Origin: Eutypa lata
Taxonomy: Eukaryota; Ascomycota; Sordariomycetes; Xylariales; Diatrypaceae
Reading direction: 5' to 3'
Assembly: GCA_022661535.1 (NCBI GenBank)
Contig: JAKULF010000003.1
Location: 2,294,001-2,358,000, forward strand
DNA length: 64,000 nucleotides
Below the pieces are notes generated by a model that was not told the DNA's origin, did no database searches, and saw only the letters and a list, made by a program, of their open reading frames with translations. Shown in pieces: positions 11,637 through 21,699 of the stretch. Every line of letters starts with the position of its first letter. Positions within the stretch are counted from its first letter, which is position 1. A program made the translations under genes and the position numbers.

Positions 11637-12089
11637 TGTAAAGTCTTTTTTTGGAGTTTGTGGATTGGGCTACTTTTCCTTGAATTGAATTCAATGTACG
11701 AAGTAATAAAACAAGTGTCTCCATTGACTTGGGGCACTGATACATGAGTTTCCTTTATAGACAACATCACTAACACTCTAGCTTGCGGGGAAGCTATGGG
11801 GAAATGGGGACGGTGGAATCCGTTTCGGTAGACCTGAGAGTTCCTCTATTACGTCTACCAAGGGGTGCCCTGAGTATTCACAGAGGGGCCAGTAATTCGA
11901 ATTTGGGCGGAGGGAACTCCGCTGGTACCGGGTTTGCATCCGCAGACGGAGTTGTCATTTAAATCAAACCTTCTCAACACCTACGGAAGTGCTTCCGGTG
12001 GGTCGAGCGCGGGATCTTGAAAATGGATATGTACCTTCTTGCGCACCTTGAATGCCACGATTTACTCAACGATACCCTAGCCTCGCCAT
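11637..12089. promoter_or_regulatory. Divergent promoter with CGGAA-N4-TTCCG palindrome
   Basis: Shared upstream region of the decarboxylase-like gene (minus) and the Baeyer-Villiger-like gene (plus). CGGAAGTGCTTCCG at 11984-11997 is an inverted repeat with a 4-base spacer, about 95 bp before the plus-strand start. It has the same half-sites and the same N4 spacer as the palindrome at 3581-3596. Confidence 0.5.
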
Positions 12090-13571
12090 TTGCGTATCAT
12101 GAATGACAATAGCCTCGATCCGGTCTACGATGTCATCATCGTAGGCGCTGGCATTTCCGGAATCAATGCAGCGCATCACCTCCAAGAGCAACTTCCTAGT
12201 TTGAGATACCTCATCCTTGAAGCTCGAGATAATACTGGAGGTACCTGGGACCTATTCCGCTACCCTGGAATCCGATCAGACACCGATCTGCACACGTTTG
12301 GTTTCGGTTGGAGTCCTTGGGATGAGCATCGAGCCATCGCAGATGGAGCTTCTATCGCTCGTTACCTAAGCCAAACTGCCAAGAAGGAAGGTATCGACCG
12401 TCACATCCGGTGCCAGCACCGCGTTATCGCCGCACAATGGTCGTCAGAGACGTGTCTTTGGGATCTAGAAGTCCTGGCGAAGAGCAACAGAAAGGTCGAA
12501 GTTTCGGCGAAGTTTCTTGTTTTGGGAACTGGCTACTACGACTACCACGAGCCACTCCAGCCAGAGATCCCAGGCCTGTCCAATTTCAAGGGAACAGTTG
12601 CGTACCCGCAGTTCTGGCCCGAAGATCTCGACTATGCCGGCAAGAAGGTTGTCATTATCGGCAGCGGCGCAACTGCTATCACATTGCTGCCAAACATTGC
12701 CAAAAAGTCGAGTCATGTGACAATGCTACAACGCAGCCCTACATATATCATGTCGATCAATAACACGACAGGCGGTTCCTGGATACACAAACTACTCCCG
12801 CGGGCGTGGGCATTCAAGTTGGACCGCTGGGCCTTTATGTGGAGCACTGTCTTTCTCTATAACTTCTGCCGGCTCTTCCCAGGGCGTTCTCGGGCTACTT
12901 TAGAGCGTGCAGTTGCGAAACAGCTTCCGGGTCACATTCCCATGAATCCGCATTTCGAACCTACGTACAAGCCCTGGGACCAGCGGGTTTGCTTCACGCC
13001 AAATGGCGACTTCTTTGAGAGCCTTCGGGATAGGGAAGCACACATCGCGACTGGCTGCATCAAAAACGTGGATGTAGACTCCATCCTACTCGAGTCCGGC
13101 GAGCGGCTTGAGGCAGATATCATCATCCCCGCTACCGGTCTGAAACTTGCTATCGGTGGGCGCATCCAGATCAGCGTGGATGGAAAGGCAATTGATCTTG
13201 CCGACCGCTATGCGTGGCGAACGGGGTTACTACAGGACGTTCCGAACCTAGCATTTATGATGGGTTACGTCAATGCATCCTGGACACTTGGTGTCGAGAC
13301 AACCGCCCAGCTGGTATGCCGTCTCATACGGCATATGCAGAGGGAGGGCTACGCTAGTGCCGTGCCACGTGTACCGGCCGGATCCCCCATCCAGCGGCGA
13401 CTGATATGGAATCTTGATGCGACATATGTCCACAAGGCCCAAGACCAAATGCCTCGATGTGGGGACATAGGTCCATGGAAGGGAAGGACTAACTACTTCG
13501 TGGATTTGTTCAAGGCAAAGTACGGAAGCATCACGAAAGATATTGAATTTTCTAAGGCGAGGAAGGCGTAG
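12090..13571 (+). CDS. Baeyer-Villiger-like flavin monooxygenase
   Basis: Single-exon class B flavoprotein monooxygenase, 493 residues (a second in-frame ATG nine bases later is equally possible). Seen: VGAGISG (FAD Rossmann motif, residues about 19-25), GGTWDLFRYPGIRSD, the fingerprint region FKGTVAYPQFWP, the NADPH Rossmann motif IIGSGATA, and the PATGL motif. The family inserts one O atom next to a ketone or aldehyde carbonyl, giving an ester or lactone, or oxygenates soft nucleophiles. The Baeyer-Villiger fingerprint FxGxxxHxxxW is present except that Tyr replaces His, so true Baeyer-Villiger chemistry is uncertain. Two lactone/ester hydrolase candidates nearby (SMP-30 protein, beta-lactamase-like protein) fit an ester- or lactone-forming step. 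Confidence 0.87.
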   Translation: MRIMNDNSLDPVYDVIIVGAGISGINAAHHLQEQLPSLRYLILEARDNTGGTWDLFRYPGIRSDTDLHTFGFGWSPWDEHRAIADGASIARYLSQTAKKEGIDRHIRCQHRVIAAQWSSETCLWDLEVLAKSNRKVEVSAKFLVLGTGYYDYHEPLQPEIPGLSNFKGTVAYPQFWPEDLDYAGKKVVIIGSGATAITLLPNIAKKSSHVTMLQRSPTYIMSINNTTGGSWIHKLLPRAWAFKLDRWAFMWSTVFLYNFCRLFPGRSRATLERAVAKQLPGHIPMNPHFEPTYKPWDQRVCFTPNGDFFESLRDREAHIATGCIKNVDVDSILLESGERLEADIIIPATGLKLAIGGRIQISVDGKAIDLADRYAWRTGLLQDVPNLAFMMGYVNASWTLGVETTAQLVCRLIRHMQREGYASAVPRVPAGSPIQRRLIWNLDATYVHKAQDQMPRCGDIGPWKGRTNYFVDLFKAKYGSITKDIEFSKARKA

Positions 13572-14356
13572 TGACCTATTCCTGTTGGATGGGAACTTGT
13601 CAACTTTTAACCCCTTTCTCCACCCGTTCATAGCCGTCCAAGCGACAACTTAGCTTAGATCCTCAAATGTTCTAGGGTGATCATGTATGAAAGTTAACTT
13701 AAAGCTCTATGATTTGCAGCACTGTTGCACCCCCTGTCGCCACCCGAACCTTCGGTAGATTATAATAATCCTGATGATTTTATTAAGACTTTGCTATATT
13801 TGTAGTTAACCTTCTTCTTCATTTGCAGTGACCCCACCTTAAGCAATTGACGCCACCCGCACAACCCGCCATCTTTCGGCTACCACCCACCAGTTGTCAC
13901 TATTGTGTATCTATCTTATTGCTATTATATTTGAAACCTATTTGCATTTAAGTTGGCTATAACAGCTACGGTGGCAGATCCGTAGCGGTGATACCAACTG
14001 GGTGGTGCAATTAGCACTGCACATTTAAGGGCCTACATAAGATTTAGCTATAGGGGCTATCGAGGGCTATTCAGGACCCATAAGCATGCGGATGAAAACG
14101 GCCGACAGCTTATAATATCACTAAAATAAACAATTATTAAGGACTAGAATTGTTACATCTTATTAAAATAATGCATGAGGGCATATGTATGATAAACAGA
14201 CCGTAAATGTCTACAGCTTCGCATAAGAGGTATCGTAGGTCTGTTGCATGTGTGGGTGAGTGCAGATGTTGAAAACGGGTCAATGTAGATTGAGCAAGGC
14301 TTGTTTATTAACTTCGTAACGAAGGTTATCTCCATTGAAAAGTAAATAACTGTAAC
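13572..14356. other. Intergenic, no gene recognised
   Basis: Between the 3' ends of the flavoprotein and the lactonase. It contains several loosely repeated CCACC-rich segments around 13730-13900. No coding remnant recognised. Confidence 0.6.
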
Positions 14357-15283
14357 TTATGGTCGTGCGGTCCCCTTAGGAATATCCACTACTGCAACAC
14401 TGACTGAACATTTAGTCCGCTTAGCCACCATGGCGCTGAAGATGCTCTCTTCATCATCAGGAAACCAGTTTGTGACCATAAAGAGTGTTTTACCATCCTG
14501 ACCACCAAGTGCGCATGCTGTCGCATGCCCATGGACCTTGATCTCGTGTGTGATGTTGCCTTGCTGATCAAGGCGAATGAACTTCTCCAAGCCCAGCATG
14601 CTTAACCACATGCCATCCTCAGCATCCATGCATCCACCGTCGATACCAACCAGGCCGTGTGCCGTATTTCCCACCTCCCCGGTCGGCGAGATGACCTTGG
14701 GCGACCACACCTGTTGACGATTGGACAGTTGGCCGTCGGGGCCAATTTGCCACTTCAGAAGGCCGTACCCAAATGTCTCGGCGCAGAAGAGGGTTTTCCC
14801 GTCGTTGCTGATGAACAACGCATTGGGGAAGATGATGTTTTCGTCCGCGACCTTTACTGAGCCGTCCGTCTCGATGATCAGCAGCCGACCGGGACGCGGC
14901 TGCTCGCCGTGCAGTACACGTGCGCCGGTGTCGTCCAAGTACACGCGGCCAGAAATATCAATCGACATATCTCCGCAATAGCCAGTCATGACGTTCGATA
15001 GGTCGGCATACAAGGTATCCTTCCCAGTGGCGTCGCGCCGGTACAATTTGGCGTCGAACATGGACGACCAGATCAGGGAACCGTCCGGCGCGAAACACAT
15101 GCCATTAGGTTGGTTCTCGACTTCGCGTAACACGTTCTTCTCGCCAGTTGAGGCGTCGATGGTATAGATGGCGCGGCCTGTCATGTCGCTGATGTACAGG
15201 AGGCCATCTCGATATCGAGGTGACTCGCCGAACAGAAGACCATCGGCAAGCGGCTTCGTGTCTAGTTGCTTAGGTGCTGCCAT
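14357..15283 (-). CDS. SMP-30/gluconolactonase-like lactonase
   Basis: Single-exon, 308-residue beta-propeller hydrolase of the SMP-30/gluconolactonase/LRE family, which opens sugar or other lactones using one divalent metal. Seen: LFGESPRY with the family's metal-binding Glu, ENQPNGMCFAPDGSL, IIFPNALFISNDGKTL (Asn ligand), and GIDGGCMDAEDGMWLSML (Asp ligand and the conserved DxxGxxW-like strand). The length is typical (about 300). No signal peptide, so probably cytosolic. Its place next to a Baeyer-Villiger-like enzyme suggests hydrolysis of a pathway lactone, for example an aromatic or muconate-type lactone (inference). Confidence 0.88.
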   Translation of the reverse strand: MAAPKQLDTKPLADGLLFGESPRYRDGLLYISDMTGRAIYTIDASTGEKNVLREVENQPNGMCFAPDGSLIWSSMFDAKLYRRDATGKDTLYADLSNVMTGYCGDMSIDISGRVYLDDTGARVLHGEQPRPGRLLIIETDGSVKVADENIIFPNALFISNDGKTLFCAETFGYGLLKWQIGPDGQLSNRQQVWSPKVISPTGEVGNTAHGLVGIDGGCMDAEDGMWLSMLGLEKFIRLDQQGNITHEIKVHGHATACALGGQDGKTLFMVTNWFPDDEESIFSAMVAKRTKCSVSVAVVDIPKGTARP

Positions 15284-16117
15284 TTTTCTTTGACCTTTTT
15301 GAATCCGTGAGATCGCGAGAGCGTTTGAGGGGTTGATAATGTTGGACTATGATCCTGATTTCTTGTGGGCTAAGCAACCGAGCTTGAAGATCCGAGAATG
15401 TCGCGCAATGATCATCTTTATTTACTCCTACGGGCCCCCCCTCAAAAGCTCAGCAAGGCCGGGCGCCATGGGTCCCCGCAAGTTAACTCAAACCGACTCC
15501 CGAGTCTGGGGTCCGGGGTCGTTGTGTGGAGGGAAGTCAATCCCACTTGCGGATCGAGTGCCGGCAGCGGGAGACGCCCCGCTGGTTTCTTATTAGTTTG
15601 GTGATGTATAGCGGAGCAACTTAGTGTGAAGCTTAACCGGATGGGAATACGATGTTTTGCATATCCGCGTGAAGAACGAGGAATCACGAGGCCCACTGGA
15701 ACGGAAGTACTCCGATGAGTTGGTGGTTCGACTTTGTGATTCGAGCCTCTATAGTAGGGCAGGTTGTACTAGCGTAGCTGTGAATGAGTTGTAGGGTAGC
15801 CGATATTTCCTTTATCACCGAACAAGTAGGCCACCTAGTATATTCTAGGCGGTCGTCGGCTCGTTTAGCTTAGTTAGCAAAGCTTCGGGACCTAACTCTA
15901 GGTTCCTTAGCGTTCACGAGGGCCCCCACCCCCCTGAAAAGGATTCGAACTAGACTGAGGATGTTCAAACAAGGGCAAGACAAACAAGAGGATATTGATT
16001 AACTCGATTACTTCAAGTCACGGCACACATGTTTTACTCATCTTGGGACCTGTATTTGCAGCGGCCTAGGTCTCTTTTCATTTTGGATGGTAGTCACTAT
16101 GTCCTAAATTCTAGATG
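15284..16117. promoter_or_regulatory. Upstream region of the lactonase; imperfect CGGA-N5-TCCG element
   Basis: About 0.8 kb with no gene, upstream of the lactonase and downstream of the minus-strand SDR. CGGAAGTACTCCG at 15702-15714 resembles the palindromes at 3581 and 11984 but the half-sites are one base closer, so membership is weak. A run of C near 15926-15935 is noted. Confidence 0.3.
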
Positions 16118-17482
16118 CTAAACCTTCAAGCCTTCTGAAGTAATCTTCTCCCTCCAAAGCCTCGTGACTTCAGCTTCGTACTCTAGCATTCCTCCACCCT
16201 CCACATCCGGTGGTGGGGCATTGAATGCAGGAACCACCCTCGTCCCTTTGGTCGTTGACTCAAGTATAGTCCCGTCACCGTACAGGGGGTTCTCTAGCAG
16301 GTCCAGCATGTCATCGGCAACCTGCTCGGGCGTGGCAGCTATAGTATCGGACCGGATGATCTTGGTTTTGTCTGGATCTTCACTCCAGATTGGTGTCTAA
16401 TCATTGGTAAGCAATAGTGGGTAAATGGATTTCTCGTCTTAAGCAGCGGTCTATATGCTTACGTTGACAGCACCTGGCGCGATAGCAGCAGTGCGGATCC
16501 CCGATGATTCGCGGAGAGTACCGAGGCTCCGAACAAAGCCCTGCACGCCGTGCTTACTGGCAAAATACAATGGTGACCCGATGCCAGTTATGTAACCAGC
16601 CATGCTGCCGATGATCAGCAACGATCCGGGGATGCGACGCTGAGTCCAATGGGAAATAGCAAGCTGGCTTAGCCGAATTGGGTGCGCGAGGTTAATGTCC
16701 AATACCGCGTAGTGGCCTGGTTCACCGTTGGCATCGTCCCGTGAAGGACTGTAGGGGTTCGTCTTCGTCTTGGGCGGGTTCCAGAAGGAACCCCACTGCA
16801 ACATCTAGAGTAAGCAACTGTATTTTCACGGATAGTTTAGAGAGACATAGAATTCTTTCGGGGGCCCTTTGCGTCCGGGTAAACCCCTACGAGTAATTCT
16901 AAACATCACATCTGGTTATGAAGGAAATAGAATAAATCGAAAACTGCTTACGGCAGGCTCAAAGACACCTGCCCCCGGGACCACAATGTCTACCTGGGGG
17001 AAGGCTGCTTCGCCGGCCCTCATCAAGGTTGACACTGTAACACCTAGGGTTATTAATTTCTTCTTTATAAGTATCTCAGTGTGGTGTAAGGGTTATTCGG
17101 AAGGTTCTGCCCCCGGCCATGGCAATTTGAGTAACCTCAATCACAGAAATCTAGCTACCGAAGGCAAAAAGAATAACTTCAAAAATTACTTGCACTGCGG
17201 CCACGATGTGACGTCCGTCTTTTGGAAAAGTGCAACCGGCTTAGTTGCCGACCGTCGCTCAGGTGGAAACTGCGCAACGAGATCACGAGCTTCCAGTCTT
17301 AAATCTAGGTCACCAATGAGTACGGAACAGCCTCTGCCCAGGAGTTTCTTTGCAAACGCGAGGCCAATGCCTAGAACAAAGTTAGCAGGTTGTTGTACAA
17401 CATGTATATGTAGCAGATGACGTGACACACCTGAGCCACCGCCCGTGATGATGGCATATTTGCCCGCAACGTGAAGTGGCAT
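16118..17482 (-). CDS. Short-chain dehydrogenase/reductase (15-PGDH-like SDR)
   Basis: NAD+-type SDR of about 307 residues. Seen after splicing: ITGGGSGIGLAFA (cofactor motif), IGDLDL with the acidic residue after beta-2 that favours NAD+, VPGAGVFEPA, IIGSMAGYITGIGSPLYFASKHG (catalytic Ser and YxxxK) and APGAVNTPIW. Five exons: 17482-17431, 17370-17194, 17034-16952, 16795-16463 and 16396-16118. The second intron uses a GC donor (GCAAGT at 17193-17188): the neighbouring GT donor shifts the frame, while the GC donor gives an unbroken TSWPQLSTLMRAGEAA. Unspliced it looks like scattered fragments and could be mistaken for a pseudogene, but all junctions hold frame. Substrate unknown; probably part of the catabolic block. 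Confidence 0.85.
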
Positions 17483-18433
17483 GTGTCAACCGGAGAGTAC
17501 TACTATGTATCAATGTTTATGCCCTTTGTCGCGTTCTATTGTCAATGAGTCTAGTATGTGAACTTCAGCGAGCCCCTATTTACTTGTTAGCGAGCCAACC
17601 TTAAATGGTGCAATTACATAAAGAGGTTGGTCCGATAGAGGCCCACTCTCCGCTCTTATAAGGATTGCAACGTGCCCAGTTATAAATACACTCAATATGC
17701 TGGGCCAGAAGAGTTATAATCACGTAGACTAGACTGCATGGATCAACACCTCTTGCCTTGGTACGTGAATATGCAGCCACGGCGGAATGTCTGGGGATTC
17801 CCCTTTTGGTTCATGACCAATAGACAACCTAGCCAACGTCCGTGAGCAACTTCCAATAGTCCGTACTCTCTAAGCCCAATATATTAGGAATCCGGAAAGG
17901 TAGCTACTACGGTAGTAGCTAGTTAGCTTCGTTCGGTTGGCATCCGCTAGCGCCGGATAACGTCCCGGGCTTAAGACGGGAAACCCCATGCATCTAGACG
18001 GCCACATTAACTAACTCTAACATGTTACTAATTCTATAGGCTTGGCAAAGGTACATCCCAGATGTATCTCACTTAATCCTTCGTGATACCCCTATTATAA
18101 TGATGGTTGATCAATGGCTTAATAGATGTTAGTCTTTCCTAAGCCATACAGCTAATCCCAGACCAATAGGTGTTGTATGTACATATATAATAGTCCATTA
18201 CACCTTCCACCACGATACTTAGAATTCAGTTATCGAAGGGGGAAACGATCTTAACAGGACGCGCTATAAGAACGATGCCCCCTGTTGACACAAATATCGA
18301 CATTGTCGTATGTAGTATACCGTTGAGCAGGTAGCTGATATAAAACGATAAAAATAGATAATGTGCTACATTGATGAGCCCGTATGTATCAAGAGCTCTA
18401 CGCGGAAATTATGACCACTACTGTATACCCCAT
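17483..18433. other. Intergenic, no gene recognised
   Basis: About 950 bp upstream of the minus-strand SDR and downstream of the amidohydrolase. Single TCCGGA (17891) and GCCGGATA (17951) half-sites occur, but no pair matching the cluster element. Confidence 0.5.
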
Positions 18434-20140
18434 TCACCGAGATCCCAATGCTCCATCATCGTAGACGATCTCGCCACCAACCACGGTAAGGACAGACCGA
18501 AGCTTTCGCAATTCCTCATCAGGTACTTCAAAGTAGTCGTCGCTAAGGACGACAATATCTCCGAGGCGGCCGACCTCGATAGAACCTAAAAGGTGCTCAT
18601 CTGGTCCGCCGAGGAACCACTGGTTTGCGCTCGTATACAACCGAAGGGCTTCCTCACGACTGATCTGCTGGTCTGGGTTAATCACATTGCCCAAGGCGTT
18701 CTTGCCAGTAGTGGCGTAATAAATGTGCACCCAGGGGTTCAATGGCGCGATTTGCATGCCATCGGCCCCCATGCCAGCCGGGATACCACTCGCCAGAATG
18801 TCTTTGAAAGGCGGGCCCGCTTGCGGTCCACTGTCAGCAAGATACTGCCAACCCGACAGATTCACGCCACCCCCTAGCTTCTTGAGCCGATCCAGATACT
18901 CAGTTGTGATCAGTGGAACATGTGCGATGACCCATCGGAGGTCCTCGATGCTCTGCTCCGCATGCACTGCCTCAAATGCCTGGATCTGCGTCTGGTAGTC
19001 AGTACCCGTCAGCGAGTGGACTTCCAGCCGCCAGCCGGCCTGGGCTATGCGCCGGGCAGCTTCTTCAAACACAGGTCCTCCGGCATAGTCCGCGGTTGCG
19101 AACTCGCCGATGCTGCCTGTTCGCACCATATCGTTGCCGAAGAATTTGAACGAGTTCAACAGGCGCTGCTGCACGGTAGGAACCTCGATATTGTCGTCCA
19201 TGTGCAAGAAGTTGATGCGGAGTCGGATTATCCCGTCTTCGTCGTCGTAGACTGATAGCCAAGGCAGATGCATGGCGTAGAGGTCCTCGTTCGCCGCGCC
19301 GTCGCTGGGGGTCCCTGTTGCTGGAAACGCTCCCTGGTCTAGGTGCGTGGTGACACCCATGGTGGCTGCGTAAGCCATGGCATCTCGTACTCCGCGCTTG
19401 CGGTCCTCGAAGGTCAATTGCTGCCTCAATGCCAGCAAGGCTTTTCCGTTTTCTTCGCCAAATGCTATGGCGCCATCGTCTGCTATGGTTGGTGGCTGCT
19501 CCAAAGATTCGAAGAACGCTTTGCCAAGGCTATTGGTCGCAGCTGCTCCTGCAAAGCCGTACGAGATGAACACCGGGTGGTCCGGTAGCGCCTCGTCCAG
19601 TTCTGCTATAGTCGGAAGACGGGTCTCATTGAATTGGTTTGGGTGGAACCCGCCGATGGTGGTGACGAAGCTGCCGGTCGGCACAGTGCTAGCTCTAGAT
19701 CTATAGGTGTCTTGTACGTCGGCAATGGAGTATGCGTTTTCCAGTGGTGTGTGATACCCAGGCCTATTGCCCATCAAGACCATATGATTGTGACAATCGA
19801 TTAGCCCCGGTACAGCAACTCGCCCTTTCAAATCAATGGAAATTGGAGCAATATTGAAGTTTGCGAACGCATCTTCCTCGCTGTCCCCCACGTAAACAAT
19901 GTAGCCGGTCTTTATGGCTACTACTGAAGCCATACTGTCGCTAGCGTCCATCGTATGAACTTGTCCATTCTTAAGAATGAGGTCGCCTCTTAGTGTGCCT
20001 TCTTGTACCTGTCGTGCATTATGTAGACCACCGTTCTTGTGGCCGTTAGCAATTCCATTTATGAAGACAAGAGTTAAAACCGACAAAGTTGCGTAGAGCC
20101 ACAGGAGCTTAGGGGAATAGGCGGAGGTTGAATGCATCAT
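18434..20140 (-). CDS. Amidohydrolase 3 (YtcJ-like), signal-anchored
   Basis: Single-exon, 568-residue amidohydrolase of the YtcJ/N-substituted formamide deformylase-like group, a metal-dependent hydrolase of amide or related C-N bonds. Seen: an N-terminal hydrophobic segment (about residues 13-30), so secreted or membrane-anchored; the first beta-sandwich strand DLILKNGQVHTMD; VAVPGLIDCHNHMVLMG (metal-binding HxH); VIAHVPLIT (His); GMGADGMQIAPLNPW (Asp); and a C-terminal strand EVGRLGDIVVLSDD typical of the family. Its actual substrate is not predictable. It lies at the end of the catabolic block on the same strand as the SDR; membership is possible but unproven. Confidence 0.88.
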   Translation of the reverse strand: MMHSTSAYSPKLLWLYATLSVLTLVFINGIANGHKNGGLHNARQVQEGTLRGDLILKNGQVHTMDASDSMASVVAIKTGYIVYVGDSEEDAFANFNIAPISIDLKGRVAVPGLIDCHNHMVLMGNRPGYHTPLENAYSIADVQDTYRSRASTVPTGSFVTTIGGFHPNQFNETRLPTIAELDEALPDHPVFISYGFAGAAATNSLGKAFFESLEQPPTIADDGAIAFGEENGKALLALRQQLTFEDRKRGVRDAMAYAATMGVTTHLDQGAFPATGTPSDGAANEDLYAMHLPWLSVYDDEDGIIRLRINFLHMDDNIEVPTVQQRLLNSFKFFGNDMVRTGSIGEFATADYAGGPVFEEAARRIAQAGWRLEVHSLTGTDYQTQIQAFEAVHAEQSIEDLRWVIAHVPLITTEYLDRLKKLGGGVNLSGWQYLADSGPQAGPPFKDILASGIPAGMGADGMQIAPLNPWVHIYYATTGKNALGNVINPDQQISREEALRLYTSANQWFLGGPDEHLLGSIEVGRLGDIVVLSDDYFEVPDEELRKLRSVLTVVGGEIVYDDGALGSR

Positions 20141-21690
20141 GGACTAAGACACATCAGTTCGATCTGATCCGGTGACTGCCTTGTAGGTTACCGATGGAGA
20201 GACGGGGTGGTATGTGACGGTTGACCATTCCTAGGTTTTATACCTCATTTTGTCGACACTGCCAAGACATGATTTCCCCATCTTGGTTAGGGAAGGGTAT
20301 AGTTACATTGCGTACTCGTCAGCAAATTGTAAGCTTTGCAACCTGCCTATCGTCTTCGTGATTGGTTCTTACTACCAGCTATAACAGCAGCCCATTCCCG
20401 CCCTCGTCTAGTCCTTACAAGGTAGTCGATATCCTGTCTAGCCGTCAAGCATATAATGCTCGGCTATAATCGCCTACATTGCGGGGACAGTTATATATCC
20501 GAACAAATGTTATGATCGCTTGCCTAAAATGGAATTATTTCATATGAGTTCTAGGTTGAAATAAATAGTCCCTCTGTCCAGTTTAAGGGTTGTTAGTTGA
20601 GTTATAATTAGATAGTTGTTACAAAACACACGATAATGTCGCAGTACGTGGAGCCCCTTTTGGATATGAGTGATTAGGTAACATCGCGGAGCGGGATAAC
20701 CTATTTCCAGTGCTCCCCCTATAGGTACATCCTTGGGTAGATATTTGGTTTTATTACACCTGGCTATAATAGATCTCGGATCTACCCACACAATTATCAC
20801 CTCTCACTACGTTGTAAATGTCATCTCTCTCATACGATCAACCTCAATATGACAGATAGTATCTTGAATCAAGACCAAGAACTATGGTCTAAGAGAAAAA
20901 GCATTGCATCTTGCGAAAGGCAACCATTCAAATAATGCGATTATCATTTTCACCAATTATTATTATTATTATGATAAAATTACTGACGTCATGTCATTAA
21001 TTTTAGATTTTATTTTGAGTGTGGGTAATGAATCAGTTGACCCTATCGATTGTACTGTTCCTCAATGTTTCTTCACGTCGATGTGAATCGTTCTGTGGTA
21101 TTGAAGGGAGTAGGTCAGCGATAGCTTCATGACCGCGCCAGGAGACCATTTCCAAAACATCATCTTTCCCAAGTTCGGAATATTTTTGAACCTATCGCAC
21201 AGGGGCGAGTTTACGATAGATAATGCTGACAGAAAACGTACTACCTTCGACATATACATTAACCCGCACCAGCAAACACTGCCGTGACATCTTGTTCTCA
21301 TCCGTTGGTCGTCATGGCTACTTGGATGCCGCAAGATGAGTATAGTTGGACGTGCTAAGGTTGAGGTATATGAACAGGGAATATCATAGCTAAACCATGA
21401 GCGGAGCTAGATGTTGAATACATGGGGAAGTAAGGCCAGTATGATTATGAGCAAGCCATTATAAACAAAGCGAGAGATCGAAGAGAGACTGGACGCTCGA
21501 CTGCATGACAGCCAGCGGGTAACTGTCCTACAGATGAATAGTGTGTTTGGGGCCAAAGAGAACGGAAGGCTGTGTATAGGGGTACCTGGACATTGATAGG
21601 GTATAATCATACAAGGAACAGTTATTTGGTTCTCACTCTAGTGAGAACTATTTGGTATGCCTAAGGTCTCGGTCCTACGGAGGAAAAAAA
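20141..21690. other. Intergenic, AT-biased, no gene recognised
   Basis: About 1.5 kb upstream of the amidohydrolase. It includes a short ATT microsatellite near 20957-20972. Short open frames here show no family resemblance. The region separates the catabolic block from the FAD-oxidase zone. Confidence 0.55.
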
Positions 21691-21699
21691 GCGACGCGA

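Noticed and set aside
14657..14981. Open frames antisense to the lactonase, hexosaminidase and hydrolases
   Set aside because: They mirror real coding regions in the opposite strand and match no family.
15936..15956. tRNA-like T-loop (GGATTCGAAC)
   Set aside because: No matching T-stem, acceptor stem or anticodon arm could be folded around it on either strand.
16118..17482. SDR at 16-17.5 kb as a pseudogene
   Set aside because: It looks fragmented unspliced, but five exons with one GC-AG intron join in frame with all catalytic motifs.
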